Assembly (NCBI GenBank): GCA_020426085.1
Contig: JAGQQP010000245.1
Location: forward strand, 1 to 6,448
Length of the DNA: 6,448 nt
Reading direction: 5' to 3'
DNA from: Planctomycetaceae bacterium
GTDB lineage: Bacteria; Planctomycetota; Planctomycetia; Planctomycetales; Planctomycetaceae
A program made the position numbers and the translations under genes. Below the pieces are notes generated by a model. It ran no database searches, was not told the DNA's origin, and saw nothing but the letters and a program-made list of their open reading frames with translations. Each line of letters begins with the position of its first letter. Positions within the stretch are counted from its first letter, which is position 1. Below, in pieces: positions 1-6,448 of the stretch.

Positions 1-303
1 GCATTACCGGTGCTGGTGGAAGATAAAGCCCTGCTGATTCCCAATAGCGTTGCCATTATCAAAGGAACTAAACGTCAGAAACAGGCGGAAGCACTCGTTG
101 ATTATCTGCTGTCAGCGGAGGTGGAACTGGAATTGTCGCAATCGCAGTCTCGCCAGATCCCGCTAGGCGAAGTCGACTGGGATCTGGTGCCTGAAGAAGT
201 TCAGAAGTTTCGCCCTTATGTGAAACAGGCCTATCCTCTGTCTGATCTCGTCAAACAGAGAACATTGACACTGGACTGGCTTAAGTCGGAGTACTTGAAA
301 TGA
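1..303 (+). CDS. ABC transporter periplasmic solute-binding protein, Fe(III)-type, C-terminal fragment
   Basis: This is the last 100 codons of a periplasmic binding protein that would capture a substrate and deliver it to the permease encoded next. The frame is open from base 1, so the true start lies to the left; the GTG at 10 is just an internal Val codon. The fragment shows the C-terminal pattern of the FutA/FbpA-like group: a strand reading LLIPNSVAIIKGT, then a helix with AEALVDYLLSAEVE (the usual 'add up the remaining residues to a final LLS-x-E' segment), then SRQIPLG, then a terminal helical tail ending in WLKSEYLK. The signal peptide and the ligand residues, such as the tyrosines that bind iron in FbpA, lie outside the window, so the substrate is not established. 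Its stop overlaps the permease start by 4 bp (ATGA), which points to translational coupling. The family assignment is fairly sure; iron specificity is inference. Confidence 0.8.
   Translation, partial: ALPVLVEDKALLIPNSVAIIKGTKRQKQAEALVDYLLSAEVELELSQSQSRQIPLGEVDWDLVPEEVQKFRPYVKQAYPLSDLVKQRTLTLDWLKSEYLK
288..291 (+). promoter_or_regulatory. Shine-Dalgarno-like GGAG before the permease start
   Basis: GGAG lies inside the last codons of the binding-protein gene, 8 bases before the ATG at 300. This is a normal spacing and supports that start. The starts at 1772 and 3619 have no comparable purine-rich site, so those genes probably depend on coupling to the upstream gene. Confidence 0.5.
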
Positions 304-1769
304 GCCTGTCGACAATCTGTGGTGTGACGGTGTTACGCAGTCTCATCATTTCACTGATCGGAGTCTTCCTCTGTCAGCGACTGTCAGCTTTGATTGATCG
401 ATCGGAAACTCGCTACACATTATTTTTATGGTTTCTGATACTGGCTCCAATACTGGTTCCGGAACTGATTATCGGTTATGCCTGGTCGCTGTTGACGACG
501 CAACTGATTCATTATCCGATTCTGGCGGAAGTAGTATATTCCACTCTGGTTTTATCGAGAGTCGTTCCGGTGGGACTCATCTGTTATCAAATGGCTGCTC
601 AACCACAAATTTCAGGGGAAGCAGATTTTATTCGCAAATCCGCTTCCAAAACGGGAACTGAAATATCCCGAGTTCCTGTACAATGGAGTTTCTTTCTCAG
701 AAAAACGTTAGTGCGTATTCTACCTGTCTGGTGCCTGCTGTTTCTGTTGGCCTTCCAGGAATTTGAAATTGCCTCGCTGCTTTATATGAATTCCTGGACG
801 GTCTGGATCTTTGATGTTCAGGCAGGAGGGGTGCCTGTCCGAGAAACACTGGTCTATCTGATTGGCCCGCTGATCATTGAAGCGCTGCTGCTGGCGGGAG
901 TCCTGTATCTCTTAAGATGCCTTGAACAGCGACCGGACTATCTGCAACAGCATCGTAACTCAAAAGTGAATCGGTGGCGACAGATTCTGGCTGTCTGCTA
1001 TCTGGCAGTCGCGACGTGCTGCGTGGTCCTGGTTCCACTGGGTATGCTGGGATGGGGCGGTTTGATTTCCCTGAAAAGTGTTCTACAAAATCGATTACAG
1101 ATTATGGGAACGCTACAGGAATGTTCCTGGGGGCTGTTATATGCGACGACATCCGGTATTGCCGCATGGGGACTGGCAACATGCTTTTTTAACCGAAGAC
1201 AATCTCACCTCATCAAGCTAGTGGGTTTGATTTGTTGTATACCAGGTTTACTGGGCTCGTTAACCCTGGCGCTCGTGATTGCATCCTTTTTTCTGACGCA
1301 GACAGGCAATTGGCTTTATGGAACACCCGTTCCGGTTTTGATGGGATTTGTGCTGTATCTGTTTCCCAGAGCGGTTTTCCTTAAACTGGTGTTCCAGAAA
1401 CAGGAAGACACCGACTCTCTCTTTCTGGCACATTTACTGAACCGGTCTACTTGTCCGCATCAGGCAGAAAATGGCGGCCGTTTGTTGTGGGTGAGCAGGG
1501 GACGCATGCAATACTGGGCCGTCGCAGTCCTGGCCTTCTGGGTTTACTGGGACGTTACGATCAGTTCGATTCTCGCTCCTGGCAGCGGTATGACTTCGGC
1601 AGTCCGTCTGTATGGGCTGATGCATTATGGCCAAACATCCGTTTTATCAGCAATTAGTTTGATCAGTTGCTGTGTTCCTGTTTTACTGGCGCTCATACTG
1701 TTTCCAGTTGTCCGAAATGTCTGGATCCGTTTCAGCAACCAGTCTGAACTCAAGCAGTTCGTCTCATAA
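300..1769 (+). CDS. ABC transporter permease, fused two-half iron(III)-type
   Basis: This 489-residue inner-membrane protein would form the translocation channel. It consists of two permease halves in one chain, as in FbpB/ThiP-type importers. Hydrophobic segments can be seen near residues 12-30, 41-63, 78-98, 139-158, 182-205, 227-248, 273-295, 303-330, 344-364, 404-425 and 446-470, which is about eleven. The second half ends in the family-typical pattern ILAPGSGMTSAVRLYGLMHYG (residues 424-444; the LMHYG part is the clearest hallmark). The ATPase-contact loops that normally carry the EAA motif are poorly conserved: about 105-141 in half one (EADFIRKSASKTG ... LVRILP) and about 373-410 in half two. 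Half one seems to start at the helix that is second in half two, so a first helix and its periplasmic loop may be missing. The start is fixed by the ATGA overlap and an SD-like GGAG. The role as permease is sure; the substrate is not. Confidence 0.85.
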   Translation: MSLSTICGVTVLRSLIISLIGVFLCQRLSALIDRSETRYTLFLWFLILAPILVPELIIGYAWSLLTTQLIHYPILAEVVYSTLVLSRVVPVGLICYQMAAQPQISGEADFIRKSASKTGTEISRVPVQWSFFLRKTLVRILPVWCLLFLLAFQEFEIASLLYMNSWTVWIFDVQAGGVPVRETLVYLIGPLIIEALLLAGVLYLLRCLEQRPDYLQQHRNSKVNRWRQILAVCYLAVATCCVVLVPLGMLGWGGLISLKSVLQNRLQIMGTLQECSWGLLYATTSGIAAWGLATCFFNRRQSHLIKLVGLICCIPGLLGSLTLALVIASFFLTQTGNWLYGTPVPVLMGFVLYLFPRAVFLKLVFQKQEDTDSLFLAHLLNRSTCPHQAENGGRLLWVSRGRMQYWAVAVLAFWVYWDVTISSILAPGSGMTSAVRLYGLMHYGQTSVLSAISLISCCVPVLLALILFPVVRNVWIRFSNQSELKQFVS

Positions 1770-1771
1770 AT

Positions 1772-3622
1772 ATGACCACACTCAGTTCACAATCAGAATC
1801 GCTGTTATGGTCACTGACGGATGTCAGTCTGAACTGGGCCAACGGTACGCGGCTGACGGAGGTAAATCTGGAGATCTCCGCTGGCGTGACTGCTGTCATG
1901 GGATATTCCGGAGCAGGTAAAACGTCACTTTTGAACTTACTGGTCAAATTCGAATACCCGGATCGAGGGATTGTATCGCGAACCGGATCAGCGGACGATG
2001 GTCTGGACCTGTTCTGGGTGCCTCATACTCTGGGGCTCTGGCCACAATACTCGGTATTAGAACATTTGACCTTAGTCTGCCCTCAAGCTGAATTACAACA
2101 GTTTTCACCAGAATCACTGCTGGAGCAATTCAATTTGAAACCGCTGACTGCAAAATACCCGGGACAACTCTCACAGGGAGAAGCGTCCCGGTTGGCAGTG
2201 GCCCGTGCACTGGCCAGTCATGCGCGGGTCATTGTCATGGACGAACCTCTGGTGCACGTGGATCAGGCACACTGGCCTGCATACTGGAAAGTAATTCGCG
2301 AGTTTTGTGAGGATCGTCAGATTTCACTCGTTTTTTCGAGTCATTCTCCAGAACTCGTTTTACGGGAAGCAAAGCATGTCGTCTGCCTGGAACAGGGGCA
2401 CATCGTTTATGCGGGAGATGTGAATGAGTTATACGATGATCCCCCCAACCTGCAGATTGCCGGTTATCTGGGACCTGTCAATGACCTGAGTATGGTCGAT
2501 CGTCAAGCGATGACAGACAACGAGAAGTCACCCCGTTTTGCCCGTCCCGAGCAGCTATCGATTGTCAGCGACGATCAGGGGTTCTATGAAGTACAGGATG
2601 TGAAATTCAGCGGTTCGGTTGAGGAAGTCACCTTGATTGGTGATGTAAATACGCAATCCAGTCCGACATTGTATCATCGACCTGCGCGAGCCAGCTTGCG
2701 GAGAGGGGATCGTGTTTCAATTCGACTGCTGCTGCTTTTTTTATGCATCCTTTTTCAGGCTGGTTGTAATGGTAATGCGCCGCAGCTGACGTTTTCCGAG
2801 ACAGTCCAGTGGCCCGTACCCACGGAAGGCTTAAAGGTTCCTGCGCCGCGCAGTTTGAATGTGGGGCCCGATGATGAACTCTACGTACTGGATAATGCAG
2901 GGCGCGTCCTGGTTTATAATGCGGAGAATCAACTGGTTCGACAATGGGAGATGCCTGATTATGAGATTGGTAAACCTGAGGGGATCTGCCTGCTGAAGAA
3001 TGGGCAGATCGCGGTTGCCGATACACACTACCACCGGGTTGTCTTCTTTGATCAGCAGGGGAAGGTCCTTAAATACCTGGGGGAATTAGGAGAAGGCCCA
3101 GGTCAGTTTATATATCCTGTCTCTGTCGTTCAGGATCCTGCCGGCAATATCTATGTCAGCGAATATGGAGATAATGATCGAGTGCAGAAATTTTCTGAGC
3201 AGGGTGATTTCCTGCTGGAATTTGGTTCTGTTGGTACAGCTCCGGGAGAATTTCAGCGTGCCGCCGGGATGATCTGGCATGACGGAAAGATCTATATTTC
3301 CGACGCAGTAAATAACCGAATTCAGGTTTTTTCTGATGACGGACAATTTCTCGAAGTTCTGGGCACGAAAACCGGGGGTTTGCCGCTCTATTATCCGTAC
3401 GACATTGCCATCGATCACCATCAGAATCAGCTCTACATCGTTGAATATGGTGCAGGACGCATCACCAAAACCGACCTGTCCGGCCGGATCTTAGGGGTAT
3501 ATGGGAAGACAGGGATGAATCAAGGGGAATTTCTGACTCCCTGGGGACTTACAGTAAATTCCAAAGATCAGGTATATGTGGCTGACACGGGAAATCGATT
3601 GATCGTAAAATTGATACCATGA
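1772..3622 (+). CDS. ABC transporter ATPase fused in frame to an NHL-repeat beta-propeller lipoprotein
   Basis: The frame encodes 616 residues in two unrelated parts. Residues 1-235 are an ABC ATPase that would power the permease from the cytoplasm: Walker A GYSGAGKT (44-51), signature LSQGE (133-137), Walker B VIVMDEP (153-159) and switch His191. The Q-loop position holds His85 instead of Gln. Residues 255-318 resemble a TOBE domain (FARPEQL at 256-262, ending GDRVSIRL). Directly after this come Arg318, a hydrophobic run 319-328 and QAGC with Cys332, which looks like a lipoprotein signal. Residues 357-616 hold six NHL-type blades of about 40-47 residues, a probable six-bladed propeller, which should be periplasmic. 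Family ATPases usually end soon after TOBE, near 340-370 residues. The start lies 2 bp after the permease stop and has no clear SD. The product could be one fused protein, or two if translation also starts internally, for example at TTG 2696. Both domain calls are firm; the fusion being real is less so. Confidence 0.85.
   Translation: MTTLSSQSESLLWSLTDVSLNWANGTRLTEVNLEISAGVTAVMGYSGAGKTSLLNLLVKFEYPDRGIVSRTGSADDGLDLFWVPHTLGLWPQYSVLEHLTLVCPQAELQQFSPESLLEQFNLKPLTAKYPGQLSQGEASRLAVARALASHARVIVMDEPLVHVDQAHWPAYWKVIREFCEDRQISLVFSSHSPELVLREAKHVVCLEQGHIVYAGDVNELYDDPPNLQIAGYLGPVNDLSMVDRQAMTDNEKSPRFARPEQLSIVSDDQGFYEVQDVKFSGSVEEVTLIGDVNTQSSPTLYHRPARASLRRGDRVSIRLLLLFLCILFQAGCNGNAPQLTFSETVQWPVPTEGLKVPAPRSLNVGPDDELYVLDNAGRVLVYNAENQLVRQWEMPDYEIGKPEGICLLKNGQIAVADTHYHRVVFFDQQGKVLKYLGELGEGPGQFIYPVSVVQDPAGNIYVSEYGDNDRVQKFSEQGDFLLEFGSVGTAPGEFQRAAGMIWHDGKIYISDAVNNRIQVFSDDGQFLEVLGTKTGGLPLYYPYDIAIDHHQNQLYIVEYGAGRITKTDLSGRILGVYGKTGMNQGEFLTPWGLTVNSKDQVYVADTGNRLIVKLIP
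2696..2767 (+). other. Fusion junction: TOBE end merging into a lipoprotein-type signal sequence
   Basis: This stretch encodes residues 309-332 of the ATPase-NHL frame. Arg310, Arg311, Arg314 and Arg318 form a positive n-region; residues 319-328 are hydrophobic (four Leu, then Phe-Leu-Cys-Ile-Leu-Phe); Gln-Ala-Gly-Cys ends the segment at Cys332. Gln at -3 is not the usual Leu, Val or Ile, but Ala-Gly-Cys fits a lipobox. The core is shorter than a typical membrane anchor and fits a signal peptide better. A TTG codon at 2696 could start a separate 308-residue pre-lipoprotein, but no Shine-Dalgarno sequence precedes it. The segment also encodes what looks like the last TOBE strand, GDRVSIRL, so both parts share sequence with no linker. 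Confidence 0.6.
2840..3619 (+). repeat. Six NHL-type protein repeats (beta-propeller blades)
   Basis: Six diverged repeats at the protein level begin near residues 357, 402, 449, 497, 542 and 590 of the ATPase-NHL frame. Each follows the pattern Pro/Ala-x-Gly/Ile-hydrophobic, a Gly or Asp turn, an (I/L)YV-(A/S)-(D/E) strand, an Asn-Arg-(I/V)-like strand, then Asp-x-x-Gly and a closing Gly. The best blades contain ISDAVNNRIQVFSDDG (509-524) and VYVADTGNRLIVKL (601-614). NHL propellers bind proteins, ligands or nucleic acid; nothing here names the ligand. The repeats are not DNA repeats. Confidence 0.75.
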
Positions 3623-6448
3623 AAATCAAAGAACTTTATCGCCAGTTAGTTCCTCGACCACGCACCTCGGTGACGTGGATGCGGGCGGTTCCTTTGATTT
3701 CCTTTCTGGTTCTTTATGCAGCTTTGTGTATCGGGCTGGAACAGTCCGGCGTTCTACTGTTCGCCCGACCGTGGGCTTTTGCATTAATCCTGTTTTCCGT
3801 CTGGGTCTGGTGGCTGTCCATAGCTGGTTATGGTGGCTTAAGCAAAGGGCGCGCGCTGGCAGCCTTGATCTCTCGTCTGCTGATGCTGGGGCTGTTTGTC
3901 ATGCTGATTGCGGAGCCCCGGTCAGTTCGCGTTCGCGATGTGATTTCTGTCGTCTACGCCGTGGATCGATCCGATTCGATCGATGAACTTTCGGACGGTT
4001 TAGCTCTGGAATTTGTACTTAAAACAGTGAAAGATAAACCTCAGACCGACGAAGCCGGTCTGGTTGTGTTTGGTAGAAATTCAGCCGTCGAACTCCCGCC
4101 CCGCGTCTCGTTTCCTTATGAGGCATTAAATTCGCGGATTGACAGGGATGCAACGAATCTGCAGCAGACTCTCTCACTGGCGGCGGCAATGTTGCCGGAA
4201 GAAAACAGAGGACGCATCGTTCTGATCAGTGACGGCACGGAAACCGAGGGATCTATTTCCCAGGTTCTGAGTGAACTCAAATCACGCGATATCGCCGTTG
4301 ATGTGCTGCCGCTTCACTATCAATATGACAATGAAATCTGGCTGGAAAACCTGGAGCTGCCGCGGTTTGTCAAGCTGGGAGAAAACTATGAAGCCTCGAT
4401 AGTGCTCTCTTCATTAAAACCAGGCAAAGGCCAACTGGTTTTACGCGAAAACGGCGAAGTAGTTGATAAACCCATAGAAGTGACTTTCAAAGCGGGTAAA
4501 AACCGCTATGTGATTCCGATTAAACTGAAATCCCCTGGTTACTATGAGTATTCCGCTACAATCGAAACGGCAGCTGATGAAGACCATCTTACTGAGAACA
4601 ATACCGTACTGAACTATATCTATGTCGAAGGGGAAGGCAAGGTTCTGATTGTCACTAACCCTAACTCGCCTGGCAACGAAGCCGACTGGCTCTCGCTGGA
4701 GAAAGCCATCCGGGAAGGGGAGCGTAATGTGGAGACAATCTCTGCTTACGAGTTTCCCAGCGATTCACTTTCACTAATGCCTTATGATGCGATTGTATTT
4801 GTCAATGTTCCTGCCGACGCATTCAATGTAATACAACTTAAAGCAGTTCACGATGCCGTCTTCAACCAGGGGATCGGCTTCCTGATGGTGGGAGGGGAAA
4901 ACAGTTTTGGCCCGGGAGGGTATCATCGTACCGTGATCGAGGATGCGCTCCCGGTGACGATGGACATTACGAAAAAGAAAATCCTCCCCAAAGGGGCGCT
5001 GGCAATTATTCTGCACACCTGCGAATTTCCGGAAGGGAATACCTGGGGGAAACGAATTACGAAACAGGCCATCAAAGTACTGGGTGCACAGGATGAAGTA
5101 GGGGTGTTAGTCTATGACTACATGGAAGGGGAAAAGTGGCTGTTCAAACTGATGCCCGCAGGTGACTATGAAAAAATGGTTCCCAAGATTAATGGAGCCC
5201 AGATTGGTGATATGCCCAGTTTTGCCAATACCATGCAGTTAGGGTTGAACGGTCTGATCAAAAGTGATGCCTCCACCAAGCATATGATTATCATTTCAGA
5301 CGGTGATCCACAGCCCCCCACTCCGGAGTTGATCGGTCAGTTTATAAAAAATAATGTCAGTGTCTCCATGGTTGCCATCTTTCCCCATGGAGGAGAAGAC
5401 ATTTCTAAAATGAATGATATCGCCGCAGTGACAAAGGGAAAGTACTACTTTCCTACTGATCCCAACCAGCTGCCTTCCATTTTTATCAAAGAGGCAAAAA
5501 CGCTGAAGCGGAGTATGATTCAAAATGAAACCATTACTCCGGAAGTGGGAATGATCTCACCTGTCCTGAAAGGGATCCCCACCATTCCGAAGTTACGTGG
5601 GTATGTGCTCACAACAATCAAACCGCGGGCAGAAGGGGTACTGAATGCTCCCGAAAAGGAAGAGGCGGAAGGTGAGATTGATCCCATCCTGTCTTTCTGG
5701 CGATACGGACTGGGGACAACAGCCGCTTTCACTTCAGATCTCTCTCCCAACTGGGGAGCCGACTGGGTCAACTGGAATCATTATCAGGCTTTCATCAAGC
5801 AGCTGATGATCAAAATCTCGCGTGTTGAAAAGCAGGATCACCTGAAGATGTGGAGCCATACATCGGGTAACAAAGCGACAATCATGGTAGAAGACTTTCA
5901 TCCGGAAGAGTCATTCCTGAATGTCGCTGCCCGTATTTCAGGCCCGCATGATCGTCAGGAAACCGTGGTGCTCAAGCAGGTCAGCCCCCGCCGATATCAG
6001 GCAACGGTTCCGCTGTGGGGTAAAGGGCGGTACCAGGTCATGGCAGTTGGCAAATCCGGTAATCGGGAAGATCATGCGAACGGAGGATTCATTGTTTCTT
6101 ATTCTCCCGAGTTCCTGCGGTTCCGTTCAAATCCAATCGTGCTGGACCAGATTGCAGAGCGGACTGGGGGACAGAGACTGCCAGAGGAGAATGCATCCGA
6201 AATCATTTACGGTCGCCGGGCCCCGAAAATGAGCTCGAACCCGATCTTCGACTGGTTCCTGATCGCCTTGGCGATTCTGGTACCTCTGGATGTGGGGATC
6301 AGACGGATTCAACTGGACTGGTACGTCATTAAAGGCTGGTTTCGGTTTAGAAAAGAAGACCAAAGCAGTACAGCCACCATGGGAGCGCTATTGCAGCGGA
6401 AGCAGAATATCACTGAGGAACTGGACTCACGGAAAGGTCAACCCGACC
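3619..6448 (+). CDS. Membrane protein with two VWA-like domains around a GATase-like domain, 3' end cut
   Basis: The frame is open from ATG 3619 to the window edge: 943 codons with no stop. Three hydrophobic helices lie near residues 23-41, 52-70 and 80-98, which would put what follows in the periplasm. VWA domain 1 (about 107-240) has a full MIDAS set: D116-R-S118-D-S120, T179 and D205 in ISDGTE. A beta-rich CARDB/Ig-like stretch covers about 245-340. Residues 342-455 form a class I glutamine-amidotransferase-like fold with the GGENSFGPGGY motif (425-435) but no Cys, so it is unlikely to be catalytic. VWA-like domain 2 (about 459-610) has H466-T-C468 where DxS is expected, yet keeps T538 and D561-G-D563. 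A final helix at 876-894 and a basic tail follow. Such proteins are common in planctomycetes and their function is largely unknown. The start overlaps the previous stop by 4 bp (ATGA). Confidence 0.85.
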   Translation, partial: MKIKELYRQLVPRPRTSVTWMRAVPLISFLVLYAALCIGLEQSGVLLFARPWAFALILFSVWVWWLSIAGYGGLSKGRALAALISRLLMLGLFVMLIAEPRSVRVRDVISVVYAVDRSDSIDELSDGLALEFVLKTVKDKPQTDEAGLVVFGRNSAVELPPRVSFPYEALNSRIDRDATNLQQTLSLAAAMLPEENRGRIVLISDGTETEGSISQVLSELKSRDIAVDVLPLHYQYDNEIWLENLELPRFVKLGENYEASIVLSSLKPGKGQLVLRENGEVVDKPIEVTFKAGKNRYVIPIKLKSPGYYEYSATIETAADEDHLTENNTVLNYIYVEGEGKVLIVTNPNSPGNEADWLSLEKAIREGERNVETISAYEFPSDSLSLMPYDAIVFVNVPADAFNVIQLKAVHDAVFNQGIGFLMVGGENSFGPGGYHRTVIEDALPVTMDITKKKILPKGALAIILHTCEFPEGNTWGKRITKQAIKVLGAQDEVGVLVYDYMEGEKWLFKLMPAGDYEKMVPKINGAQIGDMPSFANTMQLGLNGLIKSDASTKHMIIISDGDPQPPTPELIGQFIKNNVSVSMVAIFPHGGEDISKMNDIAAVTKGKYYFPTDPNQLPSIFIKEAKTLKRSMIQNETITPEVGMISPVLKGIPTIPKLRGYVLTTIKPRAEGVLNAPEKEEAEGEIDPILSFWRYGLGTTAAFTSDLSPNWGADWVNWNHYQAFIKQLMIKISRVEKQDHLKMWSHTSGNKATIMVEDFHPEESFLNVAARISGPHDRQETVVLKQVSPRRYQATVPLWGKGRYQVMAVGKSGNREDHANGGFIVSYSPEFLRFRSNPIVLDQIAERTGGQRLPEENASEIIYGRRAPKMSSNPIFDWFLIALAILVPLDVGIRRIQLDWYVIKGWFRFRKEDQSSTATMGALLQRKQNITEELDSRKGQPD

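Noticed and set aside
10..303. GTG at 10 as the true start of a small 97-residue protein
   Set aside because: The frame is open to base 1 and the residues fit the interior and C-terminus of a solute-binding protein, so this is a truncated gene and not a small one.
2628..3026. Antisense 132-residue open frame opposite the ATPase-NHL junction
   Set aside because: It lies inside a well-supported + strand gene, has low-complexity His/Ser/Pro-rich composition and no recognisable motif. It is a shadow of the coding frame.
3590..3618. AT-rich stretch with a TAAAAT-like hexamer before the VWA start, as a possible internal promoter
   Set aside because: It lies within the coding end of the last NHL blade and has no convincing -35 partner at proper spacing. 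The ATGA overlap explains expression well enough.
3964..3984. Dense ATCGAT/GATCGATC palindromes
   Set aside because: They fall on the codons for the MIDAS motif (Asp-Arg-Ser-Asp-Ser-Ile-Asp), so codon choice explains them. They sit within a coding region with no sign of an operator.
3675..3986. 103-residue + strand open frame in another phase over the start of the VWA gene
   Set aside because: The frame from 3619 encodes clear helices and an intact MIDAS motif over the same bases. The alternative product is Arg/Ser/Cys-rich and resembles nothing known.
5520..6363. Antisense open frames of 75-83 residues over the 3' half of the VWA gene
   Set aside because: They are short, lack motifs and lie fully opposite a continuous coding frame with recognisable domains.

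Overview
The window holds four genes, all on the + strand and packed end to end: 4-bp ATGA overlaps at 300-303 and 3619-3622, and a 2-bp gap at 1770-1771. The first gene is cut at its 5' end and the last at its 3' end. No stretch over 300 bases lacks a gene. I see no RNA gene, insertion sequence, CRISPR array, terminator or convincing promoter, so the window looks like the interior of one operon whose promoter lies to the left.

Layout: (1) 1-303, the C-terminal end of a periplasmic solute-binding protein of the Fe(III)/FutA-FbpA-like type; (2) 300-1769, a fused two-half ABC permease; (3) 1772-3622, one open frame that joins an ABC ATPase with a TOBE-like domain directly to a lipoprotein-type signal sequence and a six-bladed NHL beta-propeller; (4) 3619-6448, a large membrane protein with N-terminal transmembrane helices, a VWA domain, a glutamine-amidotransferase-like domain, a second VWA-like domain with a changed metal site, and a C-terminal transmembrane helix.

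The first three genes supply every part of an importer: binding protein, permease and ATPase. The family resembles iron(III) importers, but the substrate cannot be read from the sequence because most of the binding protein is missing. How the NHL propeller and the VWA protein relate to the importer is unknown. Both appear to face the periplasm, and the overlaps imply co-translation, so a shared envelope process is a reasonable inference.

The organism is probably a planctomycete, perhaps near Gimesia. This rests on the VWA/GATase-like membrane architecture, NHL-repeat lipoproteins, weak or absent Shine-Dalgarno sites and moderate GC. It is an inference from gene style, not from a marker gene.

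The most unusual item is the ATPase-NHL open frame: a cytoplasmic ATPase runs into an export signal with no stop and no linker. Other departures from family norms are a His at the Q-loop Gln position of the ATPase, a permease that appears to lack its first helix, and a His-Thr-Cys in place of the MIDAS motif in the second VWA-like domain.
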